The translations under genes were made by a program, and so were the position numbers. Below the pieces are notes generated by a model that did not search any database, was not told where the DNA came from, and was given only the letters and a program-made list of their open reading frames with translations. This document shows positions 1 through 7,074 of a stretch of 64,000 nt of DNA, piece by piece. The DNA lies in the NCBI GenBank assembly GCA_963802215.1, contig CAWDHQ010000002.1, forward strand, positions 806,001-870,000. The letters run 5' to 3'. The stretch's first letter is position 1; every line of letters starts with the position of its first letter. The DNA comes from SHZI01 sp963802215 (GTDB lineage Bacteria; Pseudomonadota; Gammaproteobacteria; Steroidobacterales; GCA-2729495).

Positions 1-676
1 ACAGCAACAGGAAGCCGGCGCCCGTGCCGATCATGAGCTTCAGGGCCGGATTGACCAGGGCGTAGTTGTAGCGCTGGATGTGCACCCACATGAACAGCAG
101 CATCAGTAGCGGCGCCGCGATGTGCAGGTACACCATGAGGGTGAAGAACCGGCCGCTCAGCTCCGCGTTGCTGAGGAAGTTCCTCGAGATGGGCTCGGCG
201 AATATCGGCAGCGCGTCCAGCCACCGGGAGGTGCTCAGCGCAACGTACTGGGCGAGCTGGTCCCAGACCATCCAGTAGCCGGTGATGCCGCAGACGTAGA
301 TGAAGCCGATCAGGACCAGTCCCGTGATCCAGGCGAACCATCGCCGGCCCCGCATCCGGTCCATCGCGAACTCCCGCAGCATGTGCAGGAAGGTGACGAG
401 CACGAGGCCATCGGAAGCGTACCGGTGAATGCTGCGCAGGATGCCCCCTGCCCACCACTGGTTGCCGGAGATGGCCTCGATCGAGCTGTAGGCCTGGGTG
501 ACGCCGGTATCAAAGAAGATGAACAGGTAGATCCCACTGGCGGCGATCAGCCAGAACTGGAACCAGCCGAGGGCGCCAAGCTGCGTCAGCGGGTTCAGGT
601 TGGGCCCGCAGACCCGGTCGAGCCCGCTCTCCAGCCACTCCAGGCAGGCCCGGATGGCCGACTTCAGCCACTGCAT
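1..676 (-). CDS. Cytochrome b (b6-type N-terminal domain), 3' end cut by window
   Basis: This is the N-terminal 225 residues of a multi-helix cytochrome b; the C-terminus lies beyond base 1. Two His pairs, each spaced 14 residues apart (IHRYASDG...FLHML and YLHIAAPL...WVHIQ), are the bis-His ligands for two b hemes seen in the cyt b/b6 family. The ATG at 676 lies 19 nt after the SCO stop and follows a GGCGGGG stretch. As the last visible gene of the heme-copper operon it probably passes electrons between the quinone pool and the CuA subunit; that role is inferred from position. I see no Rieske protein beside it, so it need not belong to a bc1 complex. The family call is firm and the partner is not known. 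Confidence 0.85.
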   Translation of the reverse strand, partial: MQWLKSAIRACLEWLESGLDRVCGPNLNPLTQLGALGWFQFWLIAASGIYLFIFFDTGVTQAYSSIEAISGNQWWAGGILRSIHRYASDGLVLVTFLHMLREFAMDRMRGRRWFAWITGLVLIGFIYVCGITGYWMVWDQLAQYVALSTSRWLDALPIFAEPISRNFLSNAELSGRFFTLMVYLHIAAPLLMLLFMWVHIQRYNYALVNPALKLMIGTGAGFLLL

Positions 677-695
677 GGGCGGCCCCGCCTGTTGG

Positions 696-1550
696 TCAGC
701 TGCCGGCCCGGACCCGCTGGCCGGAGGGCACACGGCCCTGGCGCCAGGCGCGCACCGCGAAGACCGCGAAGCCGATGGTGCAAGTCAACCCGATTCCAAT
801 CTCGAGAATGAGGGAGTAGTCGAAACGATAGCGCCCGCTCTTGGGGTCGTAGGACGTGCATATCAACCGAACTTTGTTGAGGAAGTCAGCCACGGGACGT
901 TCGGGCGTGGTAATGCCCAACGCAAGCCTCTTGAGCGGGTCGACGACCATTGGCGGGTCGAAGTCGGGGCCATACACCTGCCGATGGACCCGGCCGTCAG
1001 CGTCGACGATTGTAACCTGCGCCACGTGGTCAAAGCCGCCCGCCAGCGGTGCGTAGGAGAACCCGAGGTCCGCGGCCAGACGGGCGACTGTCATCTCGTC
1101 GCCGCTCGCGAAGTACCAGCCCGGTACCGCGATGCCGCGTTCCTCAGCGTAATGCCGCATCTGCTCAGGGGTGTCCGCCAGCGTGTCGAAACCGATGCTG
1201 AGCACCGTGAAGCTGTCCGGCCCCAGGACCTCCCGTGCCAGCTCGACGGACCGTGCCAGGTTCGTGGTCAGGGTCGGGCAGACGAAGGCGCAGCTGGTGT
1301 AGATGTAGCTGATGACGAGCGGGCGGCCGCGCAGCGTGGCGAGGTCCAGCGGGCGATTGTCCTGGTCAGTGAAGCGGTAGTCACCGATGACTCGGCCGAC
1401 GGCCGCCTGGCTCAGCCGGAGCGCCTCGTCCGGGTCGACGGGGCCGGCACCGGCCGGAAGCCCCGTGCCCGCCGCGGCGAGCAGGCTGAGCAGCAATGCC
1501 AGTTTCCAGGTACCGGCCGCCTGGCGTCGCCTGAATGTACTGTGGCCCAT
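696..1550 (-). CDS. SCO1/SenC-family copper chaperone with C-terminal membrane anchor
   Basis: A 284-residue thioredoxin-fold protein. The Cu-binding set is complete: C87 and C91 (CAFVCP, C-x3-C) and H175 (GGFDHV). An N-terminal hydrophobic segment (about 15-35) exports it, and a second transmembrane helix sits near 246-266, so the copper site faces the periplasm. SCO proteins load or reduce the CuA centre of subunit II, which is encoded upstream in the same operon. I start at ATG 1550, 4 nt after the cyoE stop; the longer frame to 1712 would overlap cyoE by about 160 nt and lacks homology-like sequence. SenC is also the accessory protein in norSY-type clusters. Confidence 0.9.
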   Translation of the reverse strand: MGHSTFRRRQAAGTWKLALLLSLLAAAGTGLPAGAGPVDPDEALRLSQAAVGRVIGDYRFTDQDNRPLDLATLRGRPLVISYIYTSCAFVCPTLTTNLARSVELAREVLGPDSFTVLSIGFDTLADTPEQMRHYAEERGIAVPGWYFASGDEMTVARLAADLGFSYAPLAGGFDHVAQVTIVDADGRVHRQVYGPDFDPPMVVDPLKRLALGITTPERPVADFLNKVRLICTSYDPKSGRYRFDYSLILEIGIGLTCTIGFAVFAVRAWRQGRVPSGQRVRAGS

Positions 1551-1554
1551 GGAC

Positions 1555-2481
1555 TCAGGCCGTGAGCCAGTCAGCGACGACACCACTCCCAATAGCCCCG
1601 GCGAGCAGCAGCCCGAGTTGCCACAGTGAGGCGTGGAAATTGGAGTAGGCATTGGCCCGTGTCGGGGAGCGGACGAAAGCAAAGCTGGCCTTGAGAAACA
1701 GCATGCCGCCAATCACGGCGCAGACCCCATAGAGCCAGCCCGTGGCCAGCAGCGGTGGCGCCAGCGTGAGCCCCACCAGTACCACGGTATGCAGGAAGAT
1801 CACGAGCGCCGTGACACGATCCGGGAGGATGTTGGGCAGCATGGGAATGCCGGCCCGCTCGTAGTCCCGCTTGTTGTAGTACGCCAGGCTCCAGAAATGC
1901 GGTGGCGTCCAGAAAAACAGGGCTGCCGCGAACACCCACGCCGCGGGCGGCAGGGCGGGATCGACGGCAGCGGAGCCCGCGAGGGCGGCAAAGCTGCCAG
2001 CGAGACCGCCGATGACGATATTGAGCCAGGTGCGCCGCTTGAGCCAGCTGGTGTAGACATAGCCGTAGGTGAAGGCCCCCAGGAAGACCTGAATGGCGAC
2101 CATCGTGTTCAGCGCCGTGGCTGCAATTGCCACCGCCACGATGACAATCGCGGCAATCGCGACGAGCCACAGTGGGCCCGGCGTGAGCCTGCCGGTGACA
2201 AAGGGACGCTGACGGGTGCGCACCATCCGCACGTCCACATCCTGCTCCATGACCTGGTTGTAGGCACCGGCCGCCCCCGCCGACAGGAACACGGCTGCTG
2301 CCAAGGCGAGCAACTCGCCGAAGGCCAGGTGCGGACCCGGCGTCACAGCGGCGCCGGCAATGGCCGTCAGGGTGATTTCCAGGGCTATGCGCGGCTTGAA
2401 GACCGAGAATGCCAGCCGGGCCTGCGCGATCGCGGAGATGCGCCCGGCGGCGGGCAGGACAGCGGCCTGTTGCTCAGCCAT
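1555..2481 (-). CDS. cyoE: Protoheme IX farnesyltransferase (heme O synthase)
   Basis: A 308-residue polytopic UbiA-superfamily enzyme that farnesylates heme B to heme O. The first Asp-rich motif is NQVMEQDVDVRMVRTRQRP and the second region reads DYERAGIPMLPN, both diagnostic of CyoE/CtaB. The length is normal. It sits 6 nt after subunit I and 4 nt before SCO. Its presence implies that the adjacent heme-copper enzyme carries an O- or A-type heme. That is unusual if the enzyme is an NO reductase, because characterised cNOR and qNOR use heme b. No CtaA (heme A synthase) is visible in the window. Confidence 0.93.
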   Translation of the reverse strand: MAEQQAAVLPAAGRISAIAQARLAFSVFKPRIALEITLTAIAGAAVTPGPHLAFGELLALAAAVFLSAGAAGAYNQVMEQDVDVRMVRTRQRPFVTGRLTPGPLWLVAIAAIVIVAVAIAATALNTMVAIQVFLGAFTYGYVYTSWLKRRTWLNIVIGGLAGSFAALAGSAAVDPALPPAAWVFAAALFFWTPPHFWSLAYYNKRDYERAGIPMLPNILPDRVTALVIFLHTVVLVGLTLAPPLLATGWLYGVCAVIGGMLFLKASFAFVRSPTRANAYSNFHASLWQLGLLLAGAIGSGVVADWLTA

Positions 2482-2487
2482 ACGCGC

Positions 2488-4206
2488 CTACCGCAGCGGC
2501 CAGACTTCCGCCAGGTACTTCCAGTTCACGTAGTAGTACAGGATGAAAGACACAAAGAATATGCCGACCAGGACGATGGTGCCCGGAATGTACAGGGTCT
2601 CCGCGCTGCCGTAGGTGCCCACGGTGGCCCTGACCGGTGCGCCGACCGGTGGTGACGCCTTCTGCGTCTTTGGTGCATCGGCTGTCCTCTTGCCCCAGAA
2701 CACGGACGCGACGGCATTCACGACGTACATGACGCCGCCCGCAGCCGCCATGATGGCAAAGATGCCGTTGAGGGTGAGCATCAGGAACGCTGCGGCCGGG
2801 TACTGGTGCGGGAACAGGGCGTCGGACATCGTCACGTCCCAGACGCGCCGTGGTATGCCGAGGGTCCCCGCGCCCATCATGAAGAGGGAGATCCCGCTCA
2901 CGCCGATGGCGAACACGTAGGTCTGCCACTTCGCCATCCGCGGGAACATCACCTCGCGCTGCAGGACCAGCGGGATCAGCAGGTAGGTCACCGCCATGAA
3001 GGTGAGCGTGGTACCTGCCACCACCGTGGCGTGGAAGTGCCCCGGCACGTACAGCGTGTTGTGCATGATGAGGTTGATCTGCTCCGTGCCCATCACCACG
3101 CCGGAGATGCCACCCAGGAAGCCGAACATCACCAGGGACAGGAACACGCCGGAGAAAGCGGGGTTGCCCCAGGGGGCCTTGCGCAGCCACTCGAACATGC
3201 CCTTGTTGAAGCCCAGCTTGCGCTGGGCTGCCTCGATGGTGCCGGGCACTGTCAGTGCATGGATCATGCTGCCCAGCACGGCGAGGTACATCGCGTAGCT
3301 CGTGTTGAAGATCTTCCACTCGGAGCTGATGCCGGGGTCCACCAGCAGGTGGTGGGCGCTCGCCAGCTGCAGGAACAGGATGTAGAGGAAGAACGCCAGG
3401 CGGCTGGCCTTTTCCGACAGGGGCTTGGCGCCCAGCAGGATGGCCGCAACCGCGTACCAGAGCGAAACGTGCACCGAGACGTTGATCTGCTGGGAGGAGT
3501 GGCCCATCGCCCACCAGATCAGCTTGTAGGTCAGCGGATCGATGTTGCTGATGTAGCCGATCGACCACAGCCATGTGGGGATGAGGATGATCGCGCCCGA
3601 CGCCAGCGTGAACACGGCAATGATTGCTGCGGTGATTGCGCCGAACGTAACCAGTGGGACAGAGCCCTCGTAGGTGCGTTCGTCCTTTGCGACCACCAGG
3701 GTTCCAAAGAAATTACCGCAGGCGATCAGGGCGCCAACGGCGAACAGTATCAGGCCCAGGTAGAAATTCGGTGCGGCCTTCATCGGCACGTAAGACGTGA
3801 ACATCACCGAGGACTCGCCCTGCAGCACCGTGATGTTGACCAGGACGGCGCCACCCACCATCAGTGCAAAGGCGGCCCAGGCTATGCGCGGTGCTGCCAG
3901 CCTGCAATTCAGGAGGATCGCGGAGGCAAAATACAGTACGGCCACTTCGAAGAAGATGATCCAGCAGAGAAGCACGTCCAGTCCGTGCGCCGTCAGCGCC
4001 AGGTAGAACCAGTCGAGCGGCAGCAGGTGTACGTCCGGCCAGCGGGTGAGGGCCACGCTCAGTCCGAAGAGCCCACCCAGGGCCAGGAAGATCACGGCCG
4101 CGACAACGTTGGCCTTGATCAGTGACTGGGCGGCGAGATCCACCTTGAGCCCGGTGGTGGGACAGGTGCGAAATAGGGTCGGGGCTGCCACCGTCTGCTC
4201 CTTCAA
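2488..4206 (-). CDS. Heme-copper reductase subunit I, ba3-like (B family), active-site Tyr replaced by Gln
   Basis: A 572-residue subunit with about 13 helices that aligns by eye with Thermus ba3 oxidase. Low-spin heme ligand H74, CuB ligands H236, H285 and H286 (ASAHHLLVDPG) and the HNT..VPGHFH segment (H390/H392) are present. Helix VI reads GHSSQQ instead of GHP-x-V-Y, so the cross-linked catalytic Tyr at His+4 is Gln240 and the conserved Pro is Ser. Loss of this Tyr is known in NO-reducing branches of the superfamily; with a CuA subunit II and SenC it recalls the norSY-senC (sNOR) clusters of ammonia oxidisers. Adjacent cyoE argues for heme O/A. NO or O2 as substrate is unproven. It starts 3 nt after subunit II. 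Confidence 0.9.
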   Translation of the reverse strand: MKEQTVAAPTLFRTCPTTGLKVDLAAQSLIKANVVAAVIFLALGGLFGLSVALTRWPDVHLLPLDWFYLALTAHGLDVLLCWIIFFEVAVLYFASAILLNCRLAAPRIAWAAFALMVGGAVLVNITVLQGESSVMFTSYVPMKAAPNFYLGLILFAVGALIACGNFFGTLVVAKDERTYEGSVPLVTFGAITAAIIAVFTLASGAIILIPTWLWSIGYISNIDPLTYKLIWWAMGHSSQQINVSVHVSLWYAVAAILLGAKPLSEKASRLAFFLYILFLQLASAHHLLVDPGISSEWKIFNTSYAMYLAVLGSMIHALTVPGTIEAAQRKLGFNKGMFEWLRKAPWGNPAFSGVFLSLVMFGFLGGISGVVMGTEQINLIMHNTLYVPGHFHATVVAGTTLTFMAVTYLLIPLVLQREVMFPRMAKWQTYVFAIGVSGISLFMMGAGTLGIPRRVWDVTMSDALFPHQYPAAAFLMLTLNGIFAIMAAAGGVMYVVNAVASVFWGKRTADAPKTQKASPPVGAPVRATVGTYGSAETLYIPGTIVLVGIFFVSFILYYYVNWKYLAEVWPLR

Positions 4207-4209
4207 GTG

Positions 4210-4749
4210 CTAATTGCGATCAACGATGTACATGCGACTTGCCATCGTGTGATGGCCAAGGCCGCAATACTCGTTGCAAATGATGCCGAACTGCCCCGTA
4301 TCAGTGGGTGTCATCGTGAACACGTGCTCGTACCCGGGATGCACCTGGATGTTGATGTTCACCGGTTGCAGGGAAAAGCCGTGCTGGTAGTCCACGGAAC
4401 TCAGGTGCATCCGGTAGCTCTGGCCCTTCTCGAGCTCGAGAATGGGCCACCACATCCAGATCCTTGCGAGGAGATAGACATCGCTCCCCGGGGGCGGGCG
4501 CACGACCGGGATGCCAAATTCCTCCCGTACCTTGTACTGCTGCACCATCGCCTCGGCTTTCGCCGTATACGCCTGGGGCGTGGTCTTGAAGGTGGTGTTG
4601 GCGAGGTTCTGGTCACCTACCGCGTGCCAGTACACCATGGTGAAGAACATCACCAGGCCCCAGACGAACGCGATGATGATCCAGGTCAGCTCGACTTTAT
4701 GGATAGGCTCTTTCCACCACAGGCGGTTGGCCGGAGACGTAATTGCCAT
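4210..4749 (-). CDS. Heme-copper reductase subunit II with CuA centre
   Basis: A 179-residue protein with one N-terminal transmembrane helix (about 21-43) and a periplasmic cupredoxin domain, close to the size of ba3 subunit II (about 168). All CuA ligands are visible: H123 (YQHGF), C158, E160, C162, H166 and M169 (CNEYCGLGHHTM). It therefore accepts electrons from a c-type cytochrome or cupredoxin and passes them to subunit I, encoded 3 nt downstream. No C-terminal cytochrome c domain is fused. The CuA site separates this enzyme from cNOR (cytochrome c subunit) and qNOR. In norSY nomenclature this would be NorS, but that equation is inference. Confidence 0.92.
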   Translation of the reverse strand: MAITSPANRLWWKEPIHKVELTWIIIAFVWGLVMFFTMVYWHAVGDQNLANTTFKTTPQAYTAKAEAMVQQYKVREEFGIPVVRPPPGSDVYLLARIWMWWPILELEKGQSYRMHLSSVDYQHGFSLQPVNINIQVHPGYEHVFTMTPTDTGQFGIICNEYCGLGHHTMASRMYIVDRN

Positions 4750-4767
4750 GCTGATCTTCCTTGACGC

Positions 4768-4956
4768 CTATGGGGGGGAAACCGGAATCTGGACGAGTTC
4801 CATGATGCCCCAGATGATGTAGAGGACCGTGGGCATGGTCACACCGAGGAACAGCAGCAGGAAGGAGTTGTCCAGTACCCGCTGCATGACCGGGGGGCGT
4901 TCATTCCCGTCCTCGGGCTGGCCTGCCTTGGTGCCTGAAGTGCCTGTCTCCGCCAT
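4768..4956 (-). CDS. Small single-helix membrane protein (62 aa), candidate accessory subunit
   Basis: A hydrophilic N-terminus of about 30 residues is followed by one hydrophobic helix (LLLFLGVTMPTVLYIIWGIM) and a short PVSPP tail. The ATG at 4956 is preceded by AGAGGAAACGCC, a good ribosome site. It lies 18 nt upstream of the CuA subunit gene, so it is almost certainly co-transcribed with it. ba3-family enzymes carry a one-helix subunit IIa of about 34 residues, and this protein could be its counterpart; that is inference from position and topology. I recognise no named family. Confidence 0.7.
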   Translation of the reverse strand: MAETGTSGTKAGQPEDGNERPPVMQRVLDNSFLLLFLGVTMPTVLYIIWGIMELVQIPVSPP

Positions 4957-5068
4957 GGCGTTTCCTCTGTCTGTCGTGCCGTGAAAATCTGGAGCTAGTT
5001 TGATACAGAATCGGCGTCGGGGGGCAAACCCGGGCATAGGCGGATGTACGTATTCCGGTGCCGGGGAA

Positions 5069-5248
5069 TCACTGTCCCAGGCCTCGAATCACGGCAAACG
5101 TTCCCAGGGCGAGCGTGAGTAGGATGGCGAAGAATACCAGCGAGCGGTACTCCAGCGTGCGGCCCGCCGCGGACTCGATCGCTCTCAGCGCCCGGTCCGC
5201 CACCAGGTACAGGAGGATTGCCACCAGCGTGAAATAGACCGCATCCAT
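5069..5248 (-). CDS. Small two-helix membrane protein (59 aa)
   Basis: First gene of the leftward heme-copper operon. It has two predicted helices (about 3-20 and 37-56) separated by a charged loop (DRALRAIESAAGRTLEYR). ATG 5248 follows GAGG with 8 nt spacing; an in-frame TTG one codon earlier (5251) is possible. The 112-nt gap to the next gene is the largest in the operon and holds a TTGAT half-site at 5000-5004 that could allow an internal promoter. Family unknown. It may be an assembly factor or small subunit, or simply co-transcribed. Confidence 0.55.
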   Translation of the reverse strand: MDAVYFTLVAILLYLVADRALRAIESAAGRTLEYRSLVFFAILLTLALGTFAVIRGLGQ

Positions 5249-5281
5249 CAAGGCTTCCTCTGTCGCAATGGCGTCATTTTC

Positions 5282-5324
5282 CTGATGCAGATCAAGATGG
5301 CACCGTCGATCCTGGCCCTAGACT
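5282..5324 (+). promoter_or_regulatory. FNR/Anr-type box with class II promoter
   Basis: CTGATGCAGATCAA at 5282-5295 matches the FNR consensus TTGAT-N4-ATCAA at 9 of 10 defined bases. A TAGACT hexamer at 5319-5324 puts the expected start point near 5331, about 42 nt from the box centre, the classical activating position for FNR/CRP proteins. It points at the flavin-reductase-like gene (ATG 5396). It also lies 34 nt upstream of the divergent heme-copper operon, although no good -10 is visible in that direction. An FNR homologue is encoded at 16280-17074. Confidence 0.6.
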
Positions 5325-5395
5325 TGACCGGCGGGCGTGCCACGGGGCGGGGCCTCTCCTCGTCGCGCCGGCATCGATCAGGATCGGGAGCAAGT

Positions 5396-6292
5396 ATGGC
5401 ACGTGAACCAGCAGGCGATGCAGTGGCGGCCAGTGCGGATTTCGTGCGGATCGGTGCCCGGGACAACTTCTACCAGAGCTGCGCCTTCGTGCCGATGTCC
5501 TTCGCGATGGTGACGACCGTGAACGAGGACGGCACCACCGGAATCGGCCCGCACGCGCTGTGCTTCCCGTTCAACATCACCGAGCCCTACGCGATGATGC
5601 TGATCAGCCGGGGGACCAGCGCCACGGCAGCCAATATCCGCCGCACCCGGCGCTGCGCCCTGAACTACCTCGAATTTGATCGGGAGAGCCTTGCCGCCGT
5701 GGCGCGCCAGGGGTACCCGGGCCAGTCCGCGGAGGCAAAGCGCAAGGCAAGCCCCTTCACGATGCAATTCTCGCCGATCGAGGACAATCGCGGGAATCCG
5801 GACGTCCCGAGGATCATCGGCGAGGCATTCCAGGTCATCGAGTGCACCTGGGACGACTCCATCGACCTGTCGATGGCGGTTGATGGGGTGCGCGACTACA
5901 CCGCGGGCAAGTTCGTCCTGCGCATCGACAACATCTTCCTCAAGCGCCACTTCCGGGATGGTGTGGAGGAGGGCCGGAACTTTCCGAGCATGCCGATTTT
6001 CATGGGTTTCCGCGCCAAGGGTGAATTCTGGTTCGCCGAGCACCTGCCGCCCTTTGCCGTGCAGCCCCCGAAGGTGCCTGGCATGGAGGTCCAGTCCGTC
6101 ATCTACCTGGCAAACCGCCTCGACGAGACCGTGCGCTTCACGGACCAGGCCTGCGCCTCCCTGACCAACGTGCCGCGACCCTTCCTTCAGGGAGCCCTGG
6201 AGCAGGTCATAGCGGCAGCGAAGGAAATGGGGGTCTCACAGGTCGATACCGCTTTTCTCGAGGCTTTCAACAGGGACAGAAAAAAGCAGTAA
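5396..6292 (+). CDS. Flavin-reductase-like (FMN-binding split-barrel) protein
   Basis: A 298-residue protein whose first half (about 25-120) reads like the flavin_reduct split barrel: SFAMVTTVNEDG followed by GIGPHALCFPFN and a conserved CALNYL strand. Such domains bind FMN and use NAD(P)H or partner flavoproteins; the substrate is not evident. The C-terminal 100 residues carry no motif I recognise. ATG 5396 follows GGGAG by 5 nt; the upstream in-frame extension to 5285 runs through the promoter and is rejected. Divergent from the heme-copper operon and behind an FNR-type promoter, so a role in low-O2 or NO physiology is plausible but inferred. Confidence 0.7.
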   Translation: MAREPAGDAVAASADFVRIGARDNFYQSCAFVPMSFAMVTTVNEDGTTGIGPHALCFPFNITEPYAMMLISRGTSATAANIRRTRRCALNYLEFDRESLAAVARQGYPGQSAEAKRKASPFTMQFSPIEDNRGNPDVPRIIGEAFQVIECTWDDSIDLSMAVDGVRDYTAGKFVLRIDNIFLKRHFRDGVEEGRNFPSMPIFMGFRAKGEFWFAEHLPPFAVQPPKVPGMEVQSVIYLANRLDETVRFTDQACASLTNVPRPFLQGALEQVIAAAKEMGVSQVDTAFLEAFNRDRKKQ

Positions 6293-6300
6293 TCCCCATC

Positions 6301-6316
6301 GTGCGCCGTTGCGCAC
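6301..6316. terminator. Short hairpin between convergent genes
   Basis: GTGCGC-CGTT-GCGCAC is a perfect 6-bp stem with a 4-nt loop, placed 8 nt after the flavin-reductase-like stop and 11 nt before the stop of the convergent methyltransferase gene. Read leftward, a run of six T follows about 15 nt later, too far for a textbook intrinsic terminator. Function uncertain. Confidence 0.3.
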
Positions 6317-6327
6317 CAGGTACCTGG

Positions 6328-6951
6328 TCAGCCTGTGCGGCGGAACCAGTAGCGTCCGACCAGGGCGGTGCGGCCCATGAAGAGCGGCATGCCGGTGAGT
6401 ACTTCGGGTCGGTAGGCCTTGAGCACCAGCTCGGGCGCAAACAGCCGGACGAGCACTTCGTAGGCCACCCGGTCGGGCCCGATGGGCCACAGGTCCCACC
6501 AGCCGCGCCGCCCGCAATGCACGAGGACGTAGTCACCCCCGGGCGCCAGCCAGCGCAGGAGCTGGGCCTTGTAGAGCGCATGGCGCGAGGTACCGAGGCT
6601 GTGCAGGCAGCCCACGTCCAGCACCACGTCGCTGGCGGTCGGCGGCGCCCAGACCAGGATATCGGCCTCGATGGCCGTGACCCGGAGGCCTGAATCGGCC
6701 GACTGCCGGCGCAGGAGTGCAATGGCCTCGGGCATGAAGTCCACGCCCGTGACGCGGTAGCCGCGCCGGGCCATGTAGGTTGAATAGGTGCCGGCACCGC
6801 AGCCAACGTCCAGGGCCGTCCCGGCCTCGCCCCGGGCGTCCAGGGCTTCCACCAGCAGCCCCGGTGGCGCAGCCTGATGCCAGGGCAGGTCTTCGGCGTG
6901 TCGTGCCGTCCGGTACAGGCGCCTGAAGACTGTCTGACTCTGTTCGCTCAT
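6328..6951 (-). CDS. Class I SAM-dependent methyltransferase
   Basis: A 207-residue Rossmann-fold methyltransferase. Motif I is LDVGCGAGTYSTYMA (about 47-61), motif II has an acidic residue after GYRVTGVDF, and motif IV/post-I reads VVLDVGCLHSL. The C-terminal third holds WWDLWPIGPDRV and is unlike the small-molecule methyltransferases I know well, so the substrate is open. Tellurite/thiopurine-type detoxifying methyltransferases have similar size. The gene is convergent with the flavin-reductase-like gene and upstream of nothing on its strand until the heme-copper operon. ATG 6951 fits; no strong ribosome site is visible. Confidence 0.8.
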   Translation of the reverse strand: MSEQSQTVFRRLYRTARHAEDLPWHQAAPPGLLVEALDARGEAGTALDVGCGAGTYSTYMARRGYRVTGVDFMPEAIALLRRQSADSGLRVTAIEADILVWAPPTASDVVLDVGCLHSLGTSRHALYKAQLLRWLAPGGDYVLVHCGRRGWWDLWPIGPDRVAYEVLVRLFAPELVLKAYRPEVLTGMPLFMGRTALVGRYWFRRTG

Positions 6952-7074
6952 GACCGACTACAGCTGGCACGAGAACCCGTGCCGGGAAAGATTCGGGGCT
7001 GGTACCAGCCTGTCAGCGTCCACTCCGTCGCCGACAGGCCAGCACCAGCCCCTCTCCTGGCAGTCTCCGGATCG

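Noticed and set aside
5000..5013. A second FNR box before the 62-aa gene
   Set aside because: Only the left half TTGAT is present; the right half does not match at any allowed spacing.
6997..7010. Perfect 14-bp palindrome GGCTGGTACCAGCC
   Set aside because: It lies in a short spacer between two leftward genes with no T-run or known operator pattern; chance is likely in GC-rich sequence.
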